A DNA stretch of 64,000 nucleotides from Blastomonas ursincola (GTDB lineage Bacteria; Pseudomonadota; Alphaproteobacteria; Sphingomonadales; Sphingomonadaceae), in the NCBI RefSeq assembly GCF_013607875.1, contig NZ_VDES01000002.1:575638-639637 (forward strand), in the 5' to 3' direction. Every line of letters begins with the position of its first letter. Position 1 is the first letter of the stretch. The translations under genes and the position numbers were made by a program. Below are positions 9,235-17,322 of the stretch, piece by piece. Under the pieces are notes generated by a model that was not told where the DNA came from, ran no database searches, and worked only from the letters and a program-made list of their open reading frames with translations.

Positions 9235-9447
9235 TCAGCTGGTGTGGCAGGCCGGGCAGCAATAGAAGCAGCCGTTCGACTGCCAATAAGTTTGCTTGGC
9301 CCTGGCCACCGCGCCATGGCAGGTATCGTGGACGCCAAGGCTGAGCTGATTGGCAATGTTGGGCATATAAGGGCAACCGGTCGTGGCGTTATGCACCTCA
9401 TGATCGCCATTCGCCTGCTGCTGCGTGTTGACTATATAGCTGGGCAT
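9235..9447 (-). CDS. Small cysteine-rich conserved hypothetical protein
   Basis: 70 residues starting MPSYIVNTQQQANGDHEVHN and ending in a C-rich tail, GCFYCCPACHTS. Seven of the residues are Cys, and with the His residues they could form a metal (zinc) knuckle. A strong RBS (AAAGGAG) supports the start. The pattern (N-terminal GDHEVHN, late SLG-H...C and terminal YCC..CHT) resembles a small conserved bacterial family without known function. It converges tail to tail with the NADH dehydrogenase, only 1 bp apart. Function unknown. Confidence 0.7.
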   Translation of the reverse strand: MPSYIVNTQQQANGDHEVHNATTGCPYMPNIANQLSLGVHDTCHGAVARAKQTYWQSNGCFYCCPACHTS

Positions 9448-9558
9448 GATCGAGGCTCCTTTCCTCGTTACAGCCTAGCCGGTCGAGGCGCATGGCATGC
9501 GCTAGGTTTGATCGAGAACGGAGCAAAGGAGGCTGAATTTGATCCGAAAGGGCTGGGA

Positions 9559-9825
9559 TCAGGCCGCCTGACCCTTGAGCAGGCCCGCTGACTTCATTTC
9601 TGCATGCAGGGTCCATGGCGCGAGTTCCAGACCATTGGGCCAGGCCAGCGCGCCATTGTCGATAAAGGCCCTCGCAAAAGCCTCCGGATCGCGCAGCGGG
9701 ATGGTCAGCGGCGTATCCTTGCTGCCGAGCAGATCAGCGGCATCCCAGATGCCAGTCGTGCCATCCGAGAAACTCAGGCTCAGGCGCAGATCGCCGACAG
9801 GCTTGCAATGGGAGAGCTTAATCAT
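9559..9825 (-). CDS. DUF2442 family protein
   Basis: 88 residues with the typical LRLSLSFSDGTTGIWD strand pattern and DPEAFARAFIDNGALAWPNGLEL. DUF2442 genes are usually paired with DUF4160 genes, as here (8-bp overlap with the upstream gene). The pair is sometimes listed as a toxin-antitoxin-like module, but its biochemical role is not established. The start is placed inside the upstream gene, as usual in translationally coupled pairs. Confidence 0.8.
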   Translation of the reverse strand: MIKLSHCKPVGDLRLSLSFSDGTTGIWDAADLLGSKDTPLTIPLRDPEAFARAFIDNGALAWPNGLELAPWTLHAEMKSAGLLKGQAA

Positions 9826-10087
9826 CGAAATCTGCTCCGGGGATCAGTTGCATCGGTAGCAGATCGACGCCGCGCTGCCAATTCTCGAGCAATTCGCGCT
9901 GATGGCGCGCGGTCCAGTCCTGCACCAGCCTCAAGGCGCGGTTGGGCAGGGTGCCAGCATAAACCGAACCGTCCGCAATACGGATCAGCGCCTCGAAGCC
10001 TTGATAGCTGGCATGGAAATGCGGCGGCGCATGGTCGTTGTGATACATGCGGATGATGATGCCGAAGAATGTCGAGATGACCGGCAT
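9818..10087 (-). CDS. DUF4160 family protein
   Basis: 89 residues with the hallmark IIIRMYHNDHAPPHFHASYQ near the N-terminus and LVQDWTARHQRELLENW in the C-terminal half. An AGGA motif 7 nt before the ATG supports the start. It is the first gene of a coupled DUF4160-DUF2442 pair, directly downstream of a short winged-helix-like gene and nrdB. The HxxxxPHFH histidines suggest metal or nucleic-acid contact, but function is unknown. Confidence 0.82.
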   Translation of the reverse strand: MPVISTFFGIIIRMYHNDHAPPHFHASYQGFEALIRIADGSVYAGTLPNRALRLVQDWTARHQRELLENWQRGVDLLPMQLIPGADFDD

Positions 10088-10096
10088 CGGAATATC

Positions 10097-10330
10097 CTAG
10101 ATGAGCATCCAGGTTCTGCCGGGTCCGGCCTTGCTCAGCTTTCCCTCGTTCTGGAGTATTTGGCCCGCCCAGCGCATGGCATACTGCCAAGTATAGAAAA
10201 GATCGCCCGACTGACGCAGCTCGGCTTCATGGTTCTCCCAGATGTGCTGGGCAATCCTCGGGACGGTTGAGGGGCCGAGAGCTGACAAAGCCTCGACGAT
10301 CCAGATTTTCAACGCATCCCGAGTGGTCAT
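10097..10330 (-). CDS. Hypothetical protein, possible winged-helix (Mrr N-terminal-like) domain
   Basis: 77 residues. The TVPRIAQHIWENHEAELRQSGDLFYTW pattern resembles winged-helix modules found at the N-terminus of Mrr-like restriction proteins and in short conserved proteins. There is no catalytic domain. The start is 5 bp after the nrdB stop, so it is probably cotranscribed with the reductase genes. A DNA-binding role is only suggested. Confidence 0.6.
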   Translation of the reverse strand: MTTRDALKIWIVEALSALGPSTVPRIAQHIWENHEAELRQSGDLFYTWQYAMRWAGQILQNEGKLSKAGPGRTWMLI

Positions 10331-10335
10331 CGAGA

Positions 10336-11388
10336 TTACTCCGCCGCAATCCCCGCCTGCTTGAACATGTCCTCGCTGTCGTCGATCACGGCGACTTCGT
10401 TGGCGGCGCTCTTTTTCTGGCGCTTGTCGAAGGCGGCCCAGACGTCGTTCCAGTTGCCGCGGGTTGCGCCCTTGGAATATTCGGTCGCGCGGGTTTCGAA
10501 GAAATTGGCGTGCTCGACGCCGTTGAGCAGCGGGGCGAGCCAGGGCAGGGGGTGGTCCTCGATCATGTAGATCGCAGGGAGCCCAAGCTGGCTGAGGCGC
10601 CAGTCGGCGATATAGCGGATGTACCGCTTGATCTCCTTGGCGGTCATGCCGCTGACCGGGCCCTGTTCGAACGCCAGGTCGATGAACGCATCTTCCAGCC
10701 GCACCGTCTTCTGGCAGCAGTCGATAATGTCTTCCTTGACGGCCTTGGTCAGGCAGCCGCGCTCGGCGCAGAAGGCGTGGAACAGGCGGATGATGCCTTC
10801 GCAGTGCAGGCTCTCGTCGCGCACCGACCAGCTGACGATCTGGCCCATGCCCTTCATCTTGTTGAAGCGCGGGAAGTTCATCAGCATCGCGAAGCTGGCG
10901 AACAGCTGCAGCCCTTCGGTAAAGCCGCCAAACATCGCGAGCGTGCGCGCGATGTCCTGGTCGTTGTCGACGCCGAAGGTCGCGAGATAATCGTGCTTGG
11001 CCTTCATCTCCTCATATTCGAGGAACATGCCATATTCGCTCTCGGGCATGCCGATGGTGTCGAGCAGATGGCTGTAGGCTGCGATATGCACGGTTTCCAT
11101 GTTGCTGAACGCGGTCAGCATCATCTTGACCTCTGTCGGCTTGAACACGCGGCCGTAATTCTCGTGATAGCAGTTCTGCACCTCGACATCGGCCTGGGTG
11201 AAGAAGCGGAAGATCTGCGTCAGCAGGTTGCGCTCATGGTCGGAGAGCTTCTGCGCCCAGTCGCGGCAATCCTCGCCCAGCGGCACCTCTTCGGGCATCC
11301 AGTGGATCTGCTGCTGGCGCTTCCAGAAATCATAGGCCCAAGGGTATTCGAAGGGCTTGTACTGCGTGCGGGCTTCGAGAAGGGACAT
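10336..11388 (-). CDS. nrdB: Ribonucleotide reductase class I, beta subunit
   Basis: Houses the diiron-tyrosyl radical cofactor that starts nucleotide reduction in the alpha subunit. 350 residues, usual length. Candidate metal ligands, read by family pattern, are D67, E98, H101, E158, E192 and H195. Y105 sits seven residues after E98, as the radical tyrosine does in E. coli (E115/Y122), so this is a tyrosyl-radical rather than a radical-free subtype. In this genome nrdB follows nrdA but is separated from it by a small AT-rich membrane gene. Confidence 0.93.
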   Translation of the reverse strand: MSLLEARTQYKPFEYPWAYDFWKRQQQIHWMPEEVPLGEDCRDWAQKLSDHERNLLTQIFRFFTQADVEVQNCYHENYGRVFKPTEVKMMLTAFSNMETVHIAAYSHLLDTIGMPESEYGMFLEYEEMKAKHDYLATFGVDNDQDIARTLAMFGGFTEGLQLFASFAMLMNFPRFNKMKGMGQIVSWSVRDESLHCEGIIRLFHAFCAERGCLTKAVKEDIIDCCQKTVRLEDAFIDLAFEQGPVSGMTAKEIKRYIRYIADWRLSQLGLPAIYMIEDHPLPWLAPLLNGVEHANFFETRATEYSKGATRGNWNDVWAAFDKRQKKSAANEVAVIDDSEDMFKQAGIAAE

Positions 11389-11421
11389 AAGGTTGCTCCG
11401 AAGAAAATAGCTTTAAAAAAG

Positions 11422-11733
11422 TCAGGTTTGACGAGGCTGAAGCTTAGTTTCGAGAAATTTTATCATCAGCAGAGCAGGCAATATCCATAAGCATATGAAT
11501 AGGCCAAGCTCCATAATGCCGCCATCTAGAACCAGTTGCGGACTATAATAATAGTAGTCGATTAGGCATTTTCTGCGGCAGGTGGAGCCGTAGTTTCTGG
11601 GATAATTTAACGTAAAAACCAACCAGAAAAGGGCTCCCATATAAGCCGGTATCCCCAAGAATAGCAGCGCAATCGCAGTTGTTCTGAGAGGTTTGGCTTC
11701 AGCTGCTGCCTCTACATGCGAGTTGTCATCCAT
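11422..11733 (-). CDS. Small two-helix membrane protein between nrdA and nrdB, AT-rich
   Basis: 103 residues starting MDDNSHVEAAAEAKPL, with two hydrophobic segments (about residues 16-42 and 73-95). Between them is a loop containing two Cys (STCRRKC) and a run of tyrosines. The ATG begins one base after the nrdA stop, so translation is probably coupled to nrdA. The open frame extends further upstream inside nrdA, but that part is antisense-type composition and rejected. The gene is visibly AT-rich compared with the flanking reductase genes, suggesting recent acquisition. No recognisable family. Confidence 0.65.
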   Translation of the reverse strand: MDDNSHVEAAAEAKPLRTTAIALLFLGIPAYMGALFWLVFTLNYPRNYGSTCRRKCLIDYYYYSPQLVLDGGIMELGLFICLWILPALLMIKFLETKLQPRQT

Positions 11734-11734
11734 T

Positions 11735-13741
11735 CTACTGACAAGCCAAACACTCGTCGTAATCCGTCGTTTCGCCGAGCTCGAACTTGGGCGCGTCGAT
11801 GGTGTTGTCCGCCTCGACGCCGCCGGCAAAGCCTGCGCGCTGGACCGATTTGGAGCGCAGATAATAGAGCGACTTGATGCCCAGCTCCCACGCGCGGAAG
11901 TGCAGCATCAGCAGGTCCCATTTGTCCACGTCCGCCGGGATGAACAGGTTCAGCGACTGCGCTTGGTCAATATAGGGTGTGCGGTCGGCGGCCAGTTCGA
12001 GCAGCCACCGCTGATCGATCTCGAAGCTGGTCTTGAACGCGTCCTTTTCCTCCGCGCTCAGGAAGTCGAGATGCTGGACCGAGCCGCCCTTTTCGAGGAT
12101 CGAGTTCCACACATTGGTCGAATCCTTCGCCTTTTCGCGCAGCAGCTTTTCCAGATACGGGTTCTTGACCACGAAGCTGCCCGAGAGCGTCTTGTGGGTA
12201 TAGATGTTCGCCGGAATGGGCTCGATGCACGCGCTGGTGCCGCCGCAGATGATCGAGATCGACGCGGTCGGCGCGATCGCCATCTTGCAGCTGAAACGCT
12301 CCATCACGCCCTGGTCGGCAGCATCGGGGCAGGGGCCGCGTTCCTTGGCGAGCAGCATCGAGGCCTCTGATGCCTTGGCCGCGATGTGCTTGAAGATCTT
12401 CATGTTCCACGACTTGGCGAGCGCCGATTCGAAGCCGAGGCCGCGCGCCTGGAGGAACGAGTGGAAGCCCATCACGCCCATGCCGACCGAGCGTTCGCGC
12501 ATAGCGCTGTAGCGGGCGCGCGCCATTTCGGGCGGGGCGCGGTCGATATAGTCCTGCAGCACATTGTCGAGGAAGCGCATCACGTCCTCGATGAAGCGCT
12601 TGTCGTCGTGCCACTGGTCCCAGGTCTCGATGTTGAGCGAGGACAGGCAGCACACGGCGGTGCGGTCGTTGCCCAGATGATCGCGGCCGGTGGGCAGCGT
12701 GATCTCGCTGCACAGGTTCGAGGTCGAGACCTTGAGGCCCAGCTCGCGGTGATGCGCGGGCATCATGCGGTTCACGGTATCGTTGAACACGATATAGGGC
12801 TCGCCGGTCGCCAGACGCGTCTCGACCAGCTTCTGGAACAGCGCGCGCGCATTGACGGTGCCGCGCACGCTGCCGTCCTTGGGGCTGCGCAGGTTGAACT
12901 CGGCGCCGTCGCGGACCGCTTCCATGAACTCGTCGGTCAGCAGCACGCCATGGTGCAGGTTGAGCGCCTTGCGGTTGAAATCGCCCGACGGCTTGCGGAT
13001 CTCGAGGAACTCCTCGATCTCCGGATGCGACACGTCGAGATAGCAGGCCGCCGAACCACGGCGCAGCGAGCCCTGCGAAATGGCCAGCGTCAGCGAATCC
13101 ATCACGCGCACGAACGGGATGATGCCGCTGGTCTTGCCGTTGAGGCCGACCGGCTCGCCGATGCCGCGCACATTGCCCCAATAGGTGCCGATGCCGCCGC
13201 CGCGCGAGGCGAGCCACACATTCTCGTTCCATGTGCCGACAATGCCTTCCAGGCTGTCGTCGACGCTGTTGAGATAGCAGCTGATCGGCAGGCCCCGGCC
13301 CGTGCCGCCGTTCGACAGCACCGGGGTGGCGGGCATGAACCACAGCTTCGAGATATAATCATAGAGCCGCTGGGCGTGCTCCTGATCGTCGGCATAGGCA
13401 TCGGCGACGCGCGCGAACAGGTCCTGATAGGATTCGCCGGGCAGCAGATAGCGGTCTTCCAGCGTTTCCTTGCCGAAATCGGTGAGCAGATCGTCGCGGC
13501 TCTTGTCGGTCACGACGTTGAACCGGCGCGCGGCGACGGTCTTGCTGTCCAGAGCCTCGGCGGGCTTGGTGGCGGCAGCAGCCTGGGTGGCGGCCATGGC
13601 GATCAGCGCCATTTCCGCAGCGTTGGGCTCTGCCGACGCAATCCTTGCGCCTGCGCCTGAATCTGCCTTTGCGGCTGCGTCGAGTACATCTGCTTCACCC
13701 ATATTGTCTGCGCTACCCTTGCCCGTATCTCTGAAATCCAT
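11735..13741 (-). CDS. nrdA: Ribonucleotide reductase class I, alpha subunit (no ATP-cone seen)
   Basis: Reduces ribonucleoside diphosphates to deoxyribonucleotides. 668 residues. The active site includes C155 (GLPISCY), the NLCSE motif with radical C344 and E346, C364 (AVCCLSSLN) and the C-terminal thioredoxin-accessible pair in YDECLACQ. The start ATG 62 codons inside a longer open frame is preferred because earlier sequence is non-conserved. The first 65 residues are Ala-rich and show no ATP-cone pattern, so the classical N-terminal dATP allosteric domain appears to be missing. NrdR-like boxes lie 180-220 bp upstream. Confidence 0.92.
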   Translation of the reverse strand: MDFRDTGKGSADNMGEADVLDAAAKADSGAGARIASAEPNAAEMALIAMAATQAAAATKPAEALDSKTVAARRFNVVTDKSRDDLLTDFGKETLEDRYLLPGESYQDLFARVADAYADDQEHAQRLYDYISKLWFMPATPVLSNGGTGRGLPISCYLNSVDDSLEGIVGTWNENVWLASRGGGIGTYWGNVRGIGEPVGLNGKTSGIIPFVRVMDSLTLAISQGSLRRGSAACYLDVSHPEIEEFLEIRKPSGDFNRKALNLHHGVLLTDEFMEAVRDGAEFNLRSPKDGSVRGTVNARALFQKLVETRLATGEPYIVFNDTVNRMMPAHHRELGLKVSTSNLCSEITLPTGRDHLGNDRTAVCCLSSLNIETWDQWHDDKRFIEDVMRFLDNVLQDYIDRAPPEMARARYSAMRERSVGMGVMGFHSFLQARGLGFESALAKSWNMKIFKHIAAKASEASMLLAKERGPCPDAADQGVMERFSCKMAIAPTASISIICGGTSACIEPIPANIYTHKTLSGSFVVKNPYLEKLLREKAKDSTNVWNSILEKGGSVQHLDFLSAEEKDAFKTSFEIDQRWLLELAADRTPYIDQAQSLNLFIPADVDKWDLLMLHFRAWELGIKSLYYLRSKSVQRAGFAGGVEADNTIDAPKFELGETTDYDECLACQ

Positions 13742-13923
13742 GACGCCCCCGTAAGACCGTTGATGGGAAACTTTGTTCCGCAATTGTTCGACTCGGGGCG
13801 CAAGCGTCCCGTATAGCATCTTGTGGCCCGCGACGGGGGAAAACTTATCCCCAACAGAAGGCCCGAAAGAGGCAAAACGCCCTTGACGTGAAGGCCCATG
13901 TCTGCCCCCGCGCTTCGTTTCAA

Positions 13924-13971
13924 CCACTGGTATTGGTATGCCCCGTCCGCATGTCCCACTACCTATAGTGC
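13924..13971 (-). promoter_or_regulatory. Probable NrdR box pair upstream of nrdA
   Basis: CACTACCTATAGTG (13957-13970) is an inverted repeat CACTA/TAGTG with a 4-bp centre, close to the known NrdR box consensus. A weaker partner begins CACTGGTATTGG at 13925, 32 bp away, which is three helical turns and the spacing usual for NrdR box pairs. The second copy is degenerate. Confidence 0.55.
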
Positions 13972-14320
13972 CGTTTCCTGATTCCGGCGCAAGAGGGTAA
14001 ATGGTTAATTAGGCCAACCGTTCGTCGCGCGTGGGATTCCATTCGTCGCTGGTGCAACCGGACTGATGCGGTGCGACGCGCGGAAAAAAGCCGGTCCGAA
14101 AAATCGCAAGAGGGCAAATGCGGCTTGCCCACAATTTCCTCTCCACAGGCTTGTGCACGGCAAATTGAGGGCTGTGGATGACGCGCCGGATGGTGGTGCA
14201 GGAGGCGACGAAGCACATTCCCTTGTGCCCCGGCTTGCGATAGCGTTACGCCCACAATAGAGACGGTCCCAGTTCATCCGCCCGCGCCACGAGAGCGCAT
14301 CCAGTTTCCGGGGGAATGCC
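13972..14320. other. Divergent nrdA/fumarase intergenic region
   Basis: About 350 bp without a convincing gene. It contains two near-identical 16-mers in direct orientation (CGCAAGAGGGTAAATG at 13988 and CGCAAGAGGGCAAATG at 14105) and several sequences close to DnaA boxes, the best being the reverse complement of TCATCCACA at 14173-14181. The fumarase RBS (GGGGGAA) lies at the right end. No small RNA or tRNA is recognised. Confidence 0.4.
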
Positions 14321-15844
14321 ATGACCGTGACCATCAAAGCCGCCGACCTGATCGAGAGCGTCGCCGACGCGCTGCAGTTCATCAGCTATTACCACCCGAT
14401 GGACTATATCCGTGCGCTGGGTAAGGCCTATGAGGCGGAGCAGTCGCCCGCGGCCAAGGATGCGATCGCGCAGATTCTCACCAACAGCCGCATGTGCGCC
14501 GAGGGCCATCGGCCGATCTGCCAGGATACCGGAATCGTCAACGTGTTCGTCAAATGGGGCATGGACTGCCGCCTCGACGACACCTCGCGCTCGTTGCAGG
14601 AGATTGTCGACGAGGGCGTGCGCCGCGCGTACCTGCACCCGGACAACAAGCTGCGCGCCTCGGTGCTCGCCGATCCCGCGTTCACGCGTCGCAATACGAA
14701 GGACAACACCCCTTGCGTGCTGCACGTCGAGATGGTGCCCGGCCATCACGTGCATGTCGATGTCGCGGCCAAGGGCGGCGGCAGCGAGAACAAGTCCAAG
14801 TTCAAGATGATGAACCCCAGCGACAATATCGTCGACTGGGTGCTCGAGATGATCCCGCAGATGGGCGCGGGCTGGTGCCCGCCGGGCATGCTCGGCATCG
14901 GCATCGGCGGCACAGCGGAACATGCGGTGCTGCTCGCCAAGAAGGCGCTGATGGAGCCGATCGACATGGGCCCGCTCAAGGAACGCGGGGCGCAGAACGA
15001 CATTGAAGCGATGCGGATCGAGATTTTCGACAAGGTCAACGCGCTCGGCATCGGCGCGCAGGGGCTGGGCGGGCTTTCGACCATTCTCGACGTCAAGATC
15101 ATGGACGCGCCCTGCCATGCCGCGGGCAAGCCGGTCGCGATGATCCCCAATTGCGCCGCGACGCGCCACGCGCATTTTTCGCTCGATGGCTCGGGCCCGG
15201 CCTATCTCGAAGCGCCCAAGCTCGACGAATGGCCCGATGTCAACTGGACCCCCGACAAGGCGGCGATCCGTGTCGATCTCGACAATCTGACGCCGGAGGT
15301 CGTGCAGAGCTGGAAGCAGGGCGACCGGCTGCTGCTCAACGGCAAGATGCTCACCGGGCGCGACGCGGCGCACAAGCGCATCCAGGACATGCTGGCCAAG
15401 GGCGAGGAGCTTCCGGTCGAGTTTCGCGGCCGCGTGATCTATTATGTCGGCCCGGTCGATCCGGTGGGCGAGGAGATCGTCGGCCCCGCAGGCCCCACCA
15501 CCGCGACGCGCATGGACAAGTTCACCCGCATGATGCTGGAACAGGGCCTGCTCGCGATGGTCGGCAAGGCCGAGCGCGGCCCGGCGGCGGTCGAGGCGAT
15601 CCGCGACCACAAGAGCGCTTACCTCATGGCGGTTGGCGGTGCAGCCTATCTGGTCGCACGTGCGATCAAGGGCAGCACCGTGGTCGGCTTCCACGATCTG
15701 GGCATGGAGGCGATCTACGAATTCGAGGTCAAAGACTTCCCGGTGACGGTTGCGGTGGATAGCGAAGGCAACAACGTGCACCAGCTCGCCCCGCTGGTGT
15801 GGCGCGACAAGATCGCCAAGGAAGGGCTGTTGCAGGGGGCGTGA
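14321..15844 (+). CDS. Fumarate hydratase, class I (iron-sulfur)
   Basis: TCA cycle enzyme interconverting fumarate and L-malate using a 4Fe-4S cluster. 507 residues, usual length for the two-domain class I enzyme. Conserved features include RPICQDTG (C67, likely cluster ligand), the MLGIGIGGTAEHA loop, GPTTATRMDKF and the C-terminal FEVKDFPVTVAVD domain end. It is transcribed alone and divergently from nrdA. No class II (FumC) enzyme is in the window. Confidence 0.93.
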   Translation: MTVTIKAADLIESVADALQFISYYHPMDYIRALGKAYEAEQSPAAKDAIAQILTNSRMCAEGHRPICQDTGIVNVFVKWGMDCRLDDTSRSLQEIVDEGVRRAYLHPDNKLRASVLADPAFTRRNTKDNTPCVLHVEMVPGHHVHVDVAAKGGGSENKSKFKMMNPSDNIVDWVLEMIPQMGAGWCPPGMLGIGIGGTAEHAVLLAKKALMEPIDMGPLKERGAQNDIEAMRIEIFDKVNALGIGAQGLGGLSTILDVKIMDAPCHAAGKPVAMIPNCAATRHAHFSLDGSGPAYLEAPKLDEWPDVNWTPDKAAIRVDLDNLTPEVVQSWKQGDRLLLNGKMLTGRDAAHKRIQDMLAKGEELPVEFRGRVIYYVGPVDPVGEEIVGPAGPTTATRMDKFTRMMLEQGLLAMVGKAERGPAAVEAIRDHKSAYLMAVGGAAYLVARAIKGSTVVGFHDLGMEAIYEFEVKDFPVTVAVDSEGNNVHQLAPLVWRDKIAKEGLLQGA

Positions 15845-15910
15845 GCCTAATGCCCTCTCTTCTTTAGGGGCAGTCGTTCAGCCACCCTGCGCGCTGACGA
15901 CCCACCCCCG

Positions 15911-15935
15911 GCCCCTCCCTGGCGAGGGAGGGGGC
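15911..15935 (+). terminator. Stem-loop after fumarase (terminator or dispersed repeat)
   Basis: GCCCCTCCCT, loop GGCG, then AGGGAGGGGGC followed by TTTGG. The stem has one bulged G. The short T-run permits termination, but the same stem type is also a frequent dispersed repeat in sphingomonads. Confidence 0.45.
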
Positions 15936-15965
15936 TTTGGTACGCAGGCGGCGTTGTTATCAACC

Positions 15966-16054
15966 GTCACCCTGAACTTGTTTCAGGGCCCATTTCTCCC
16001 CACGCGGCTTCGGCTTTTGGGGCACGATGGGTCCTGAAACAAGTTCAGGATGAC
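15966..16054. repeat. 89-bp palindromic element, copy A1
   Basis: Begins GTCACCCTGAACTTG and ends CAAGTTCAGGATGAC. The outer arms (CCTGAACTTGTTTCAGG and CCTGAAACAAGTTCAGG) are inverted copies, each itself near-palindromic. Two more copies of exactly 89 bp are at 25513-25601 and 35267-35355. Here it lies between fumarase and mlaA. A further short palindrome CCTTCGAAAGG follows at about 16085. Confidence 0.85.
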
Positions 16055-16138
16055 GGTGGTTATTTGGGCAGACGATCGCGCCGAGCCTTCGAAAGGCTCA
16101 GGCTGAGCGGGGGTGGTGAAGCGCTTCGGGGCTGGTTC

Positions 16139-17110
16139 TTACCCCACCGGCACGCAGTTCGCCGCCGGTGCTACAGGCATTACCGGCGTCACCGGCACAA
16201 TGATCCGCCCGCCGGTGCCCGGATTGACGAACGGCAAATCCGCATCGGGATATTGCACCTTGCCCTTGAGCGCATCGATCTCGGCCTGGCGGCGCTTCAG
16301 GTAGAAATCGCGCGCGGCCATATAGGGATCGCCGCTCTGGTTGCGCAGCGCGTTCAATTGCTCGTCGATCTGGATGCGTCCCTGCAGCGCGCTCAGCGTC
16401 GCGGCGGGCAGGGTGAAATAGGGGTCGTTGAACGGCGCGCCGACCACGGTCGGCAGCAGCAGCCCGTCGATCGTTCCGCCCACCAGGTCGCGAACCGTGG
16501 TCGGCCCGATCAATGGCAGGAACAGATAGGCCCCCGGCTCCACCCCGTAGTAGCCGAGCGTGTTGGCAAAGCCGTTGCGGCGATAGGGCAGCTTGAAGGG
16601 ATCGCGCTTGGCGACATCGAACAGCCCGCCGATACCGATGGTGCTGTTGATCGCAAAGCGTCCGACGGTTTCGGCGGCCTTGCCGGGTTTGAGTTGCAGC
16701 AGAAAGTTGAGCGCTACGATCGGCTCGGTCAGGTTGCGCAGGAAGTTGCGGATGCCATGGCGCACCGGCTTGGGCACCGCGTCCTTGTACGCCATCGCCA
16801 CCGGGCCGACCAGGGCCTCGTCGACATCCTGCACGACCTCGAACGATTGGGCGTTCAATTGCAGCATCGGGTCGCCCGGCTGCGAATCGGGCCGCGCGGT
16901 GACGACGATGGCGCCATCCTGCGCAGGGGCGGCAGCGGCGGCTGGTGTTTCGGCAGGAGCAGCAGCGAGCTGGTCGATGGCCGGGCAAGGCGGCAGCGCG
17001 GCGGCAGGTGTTGCCGGTGCTTCGATCGGCGCTGCGATGGGTGCCGGTTCTGCACCCCCCGTCTGAAGCGACGCCAGTGCCAGCGCAAAGGGCAGCGCGG
17101 AAAGGCTCAT
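16139..17110 (-). CDS. mlaA: MlaA/VacJ family lipid-asymmetry protein
   Basis: Outer-membrane component of the Mla phospholipid transport pathway, which removes misplaced phospholipids from the outer leaflet. 323 residues. The N-terminal segment is hydrophobic, followed by a long Ala/Pro-rich linker (about 20-75). The MlaA core is recognised by FAINSTIGIGGLFDVA and YLFLPLIGPTTVRDLVG. E. coli MlaA is a lipoprotein, but no lipobox Cys follows this signal-like segment, and a Pro/Ala linker replaces the usual short spacer. It is a single gene flanked by repeats. Confidence 0.87.
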   Translation of the reverse strand: MSLSALPFALALASLQTGGAEPAPIAAPIEAPATPAAALPPCPAIDQLAAAPAETPAAAAAPAQDGAIVVTARPDSQPGDPMLQLNAQSFEVVQDVDEALVGPVAMAYKDAVPKPVRHGIRNFLRNLTEPIVALNFLLQLKPGKAAETVGRFAINSTIGIGGLFDVAKRDPFKLPYRRNGFANTLGYYGVEPGAYLFLPLIGPTTVRDLVGGTIDGLLLPTVVGAPFNDPYFTLPAATLSALQGRIQIDEQLNALRNQSGDPYMAARDFYLKRRQAEIDALKGKVQYPDADLPFVNPGTGGRIIVPVTPVMPVAPAANCVPVG

Positions 17111-17322
17111 CGTGCAACGCTCGACAGCGAAATTTGCAGTAAAAGGGTCATCCCGGCGTCGTCATCCTTGCGCAGTATTGCCCCATTTGCTCGGGCTATG
17201 GCCAGTGTCGGGACAAGTCAATGTCCCGCGTGCCGATATACGGATGCCCGCGACCTGCCGTTGCGCCCGCCCGACCAAAAAGCCTGTTTCCAGATGTTCA
17301 TGCTATGGTCTAAAGCACGGGG

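Noticed and set aside
16083-16107. CCTTCGAAAGGCTCAGG palindrome as a regulatory operator for mlaA
   Set aside because: Looks like another dispersed repeat close to copy A1, and lies beyond the mlaA 3' end rather than near a promoter.
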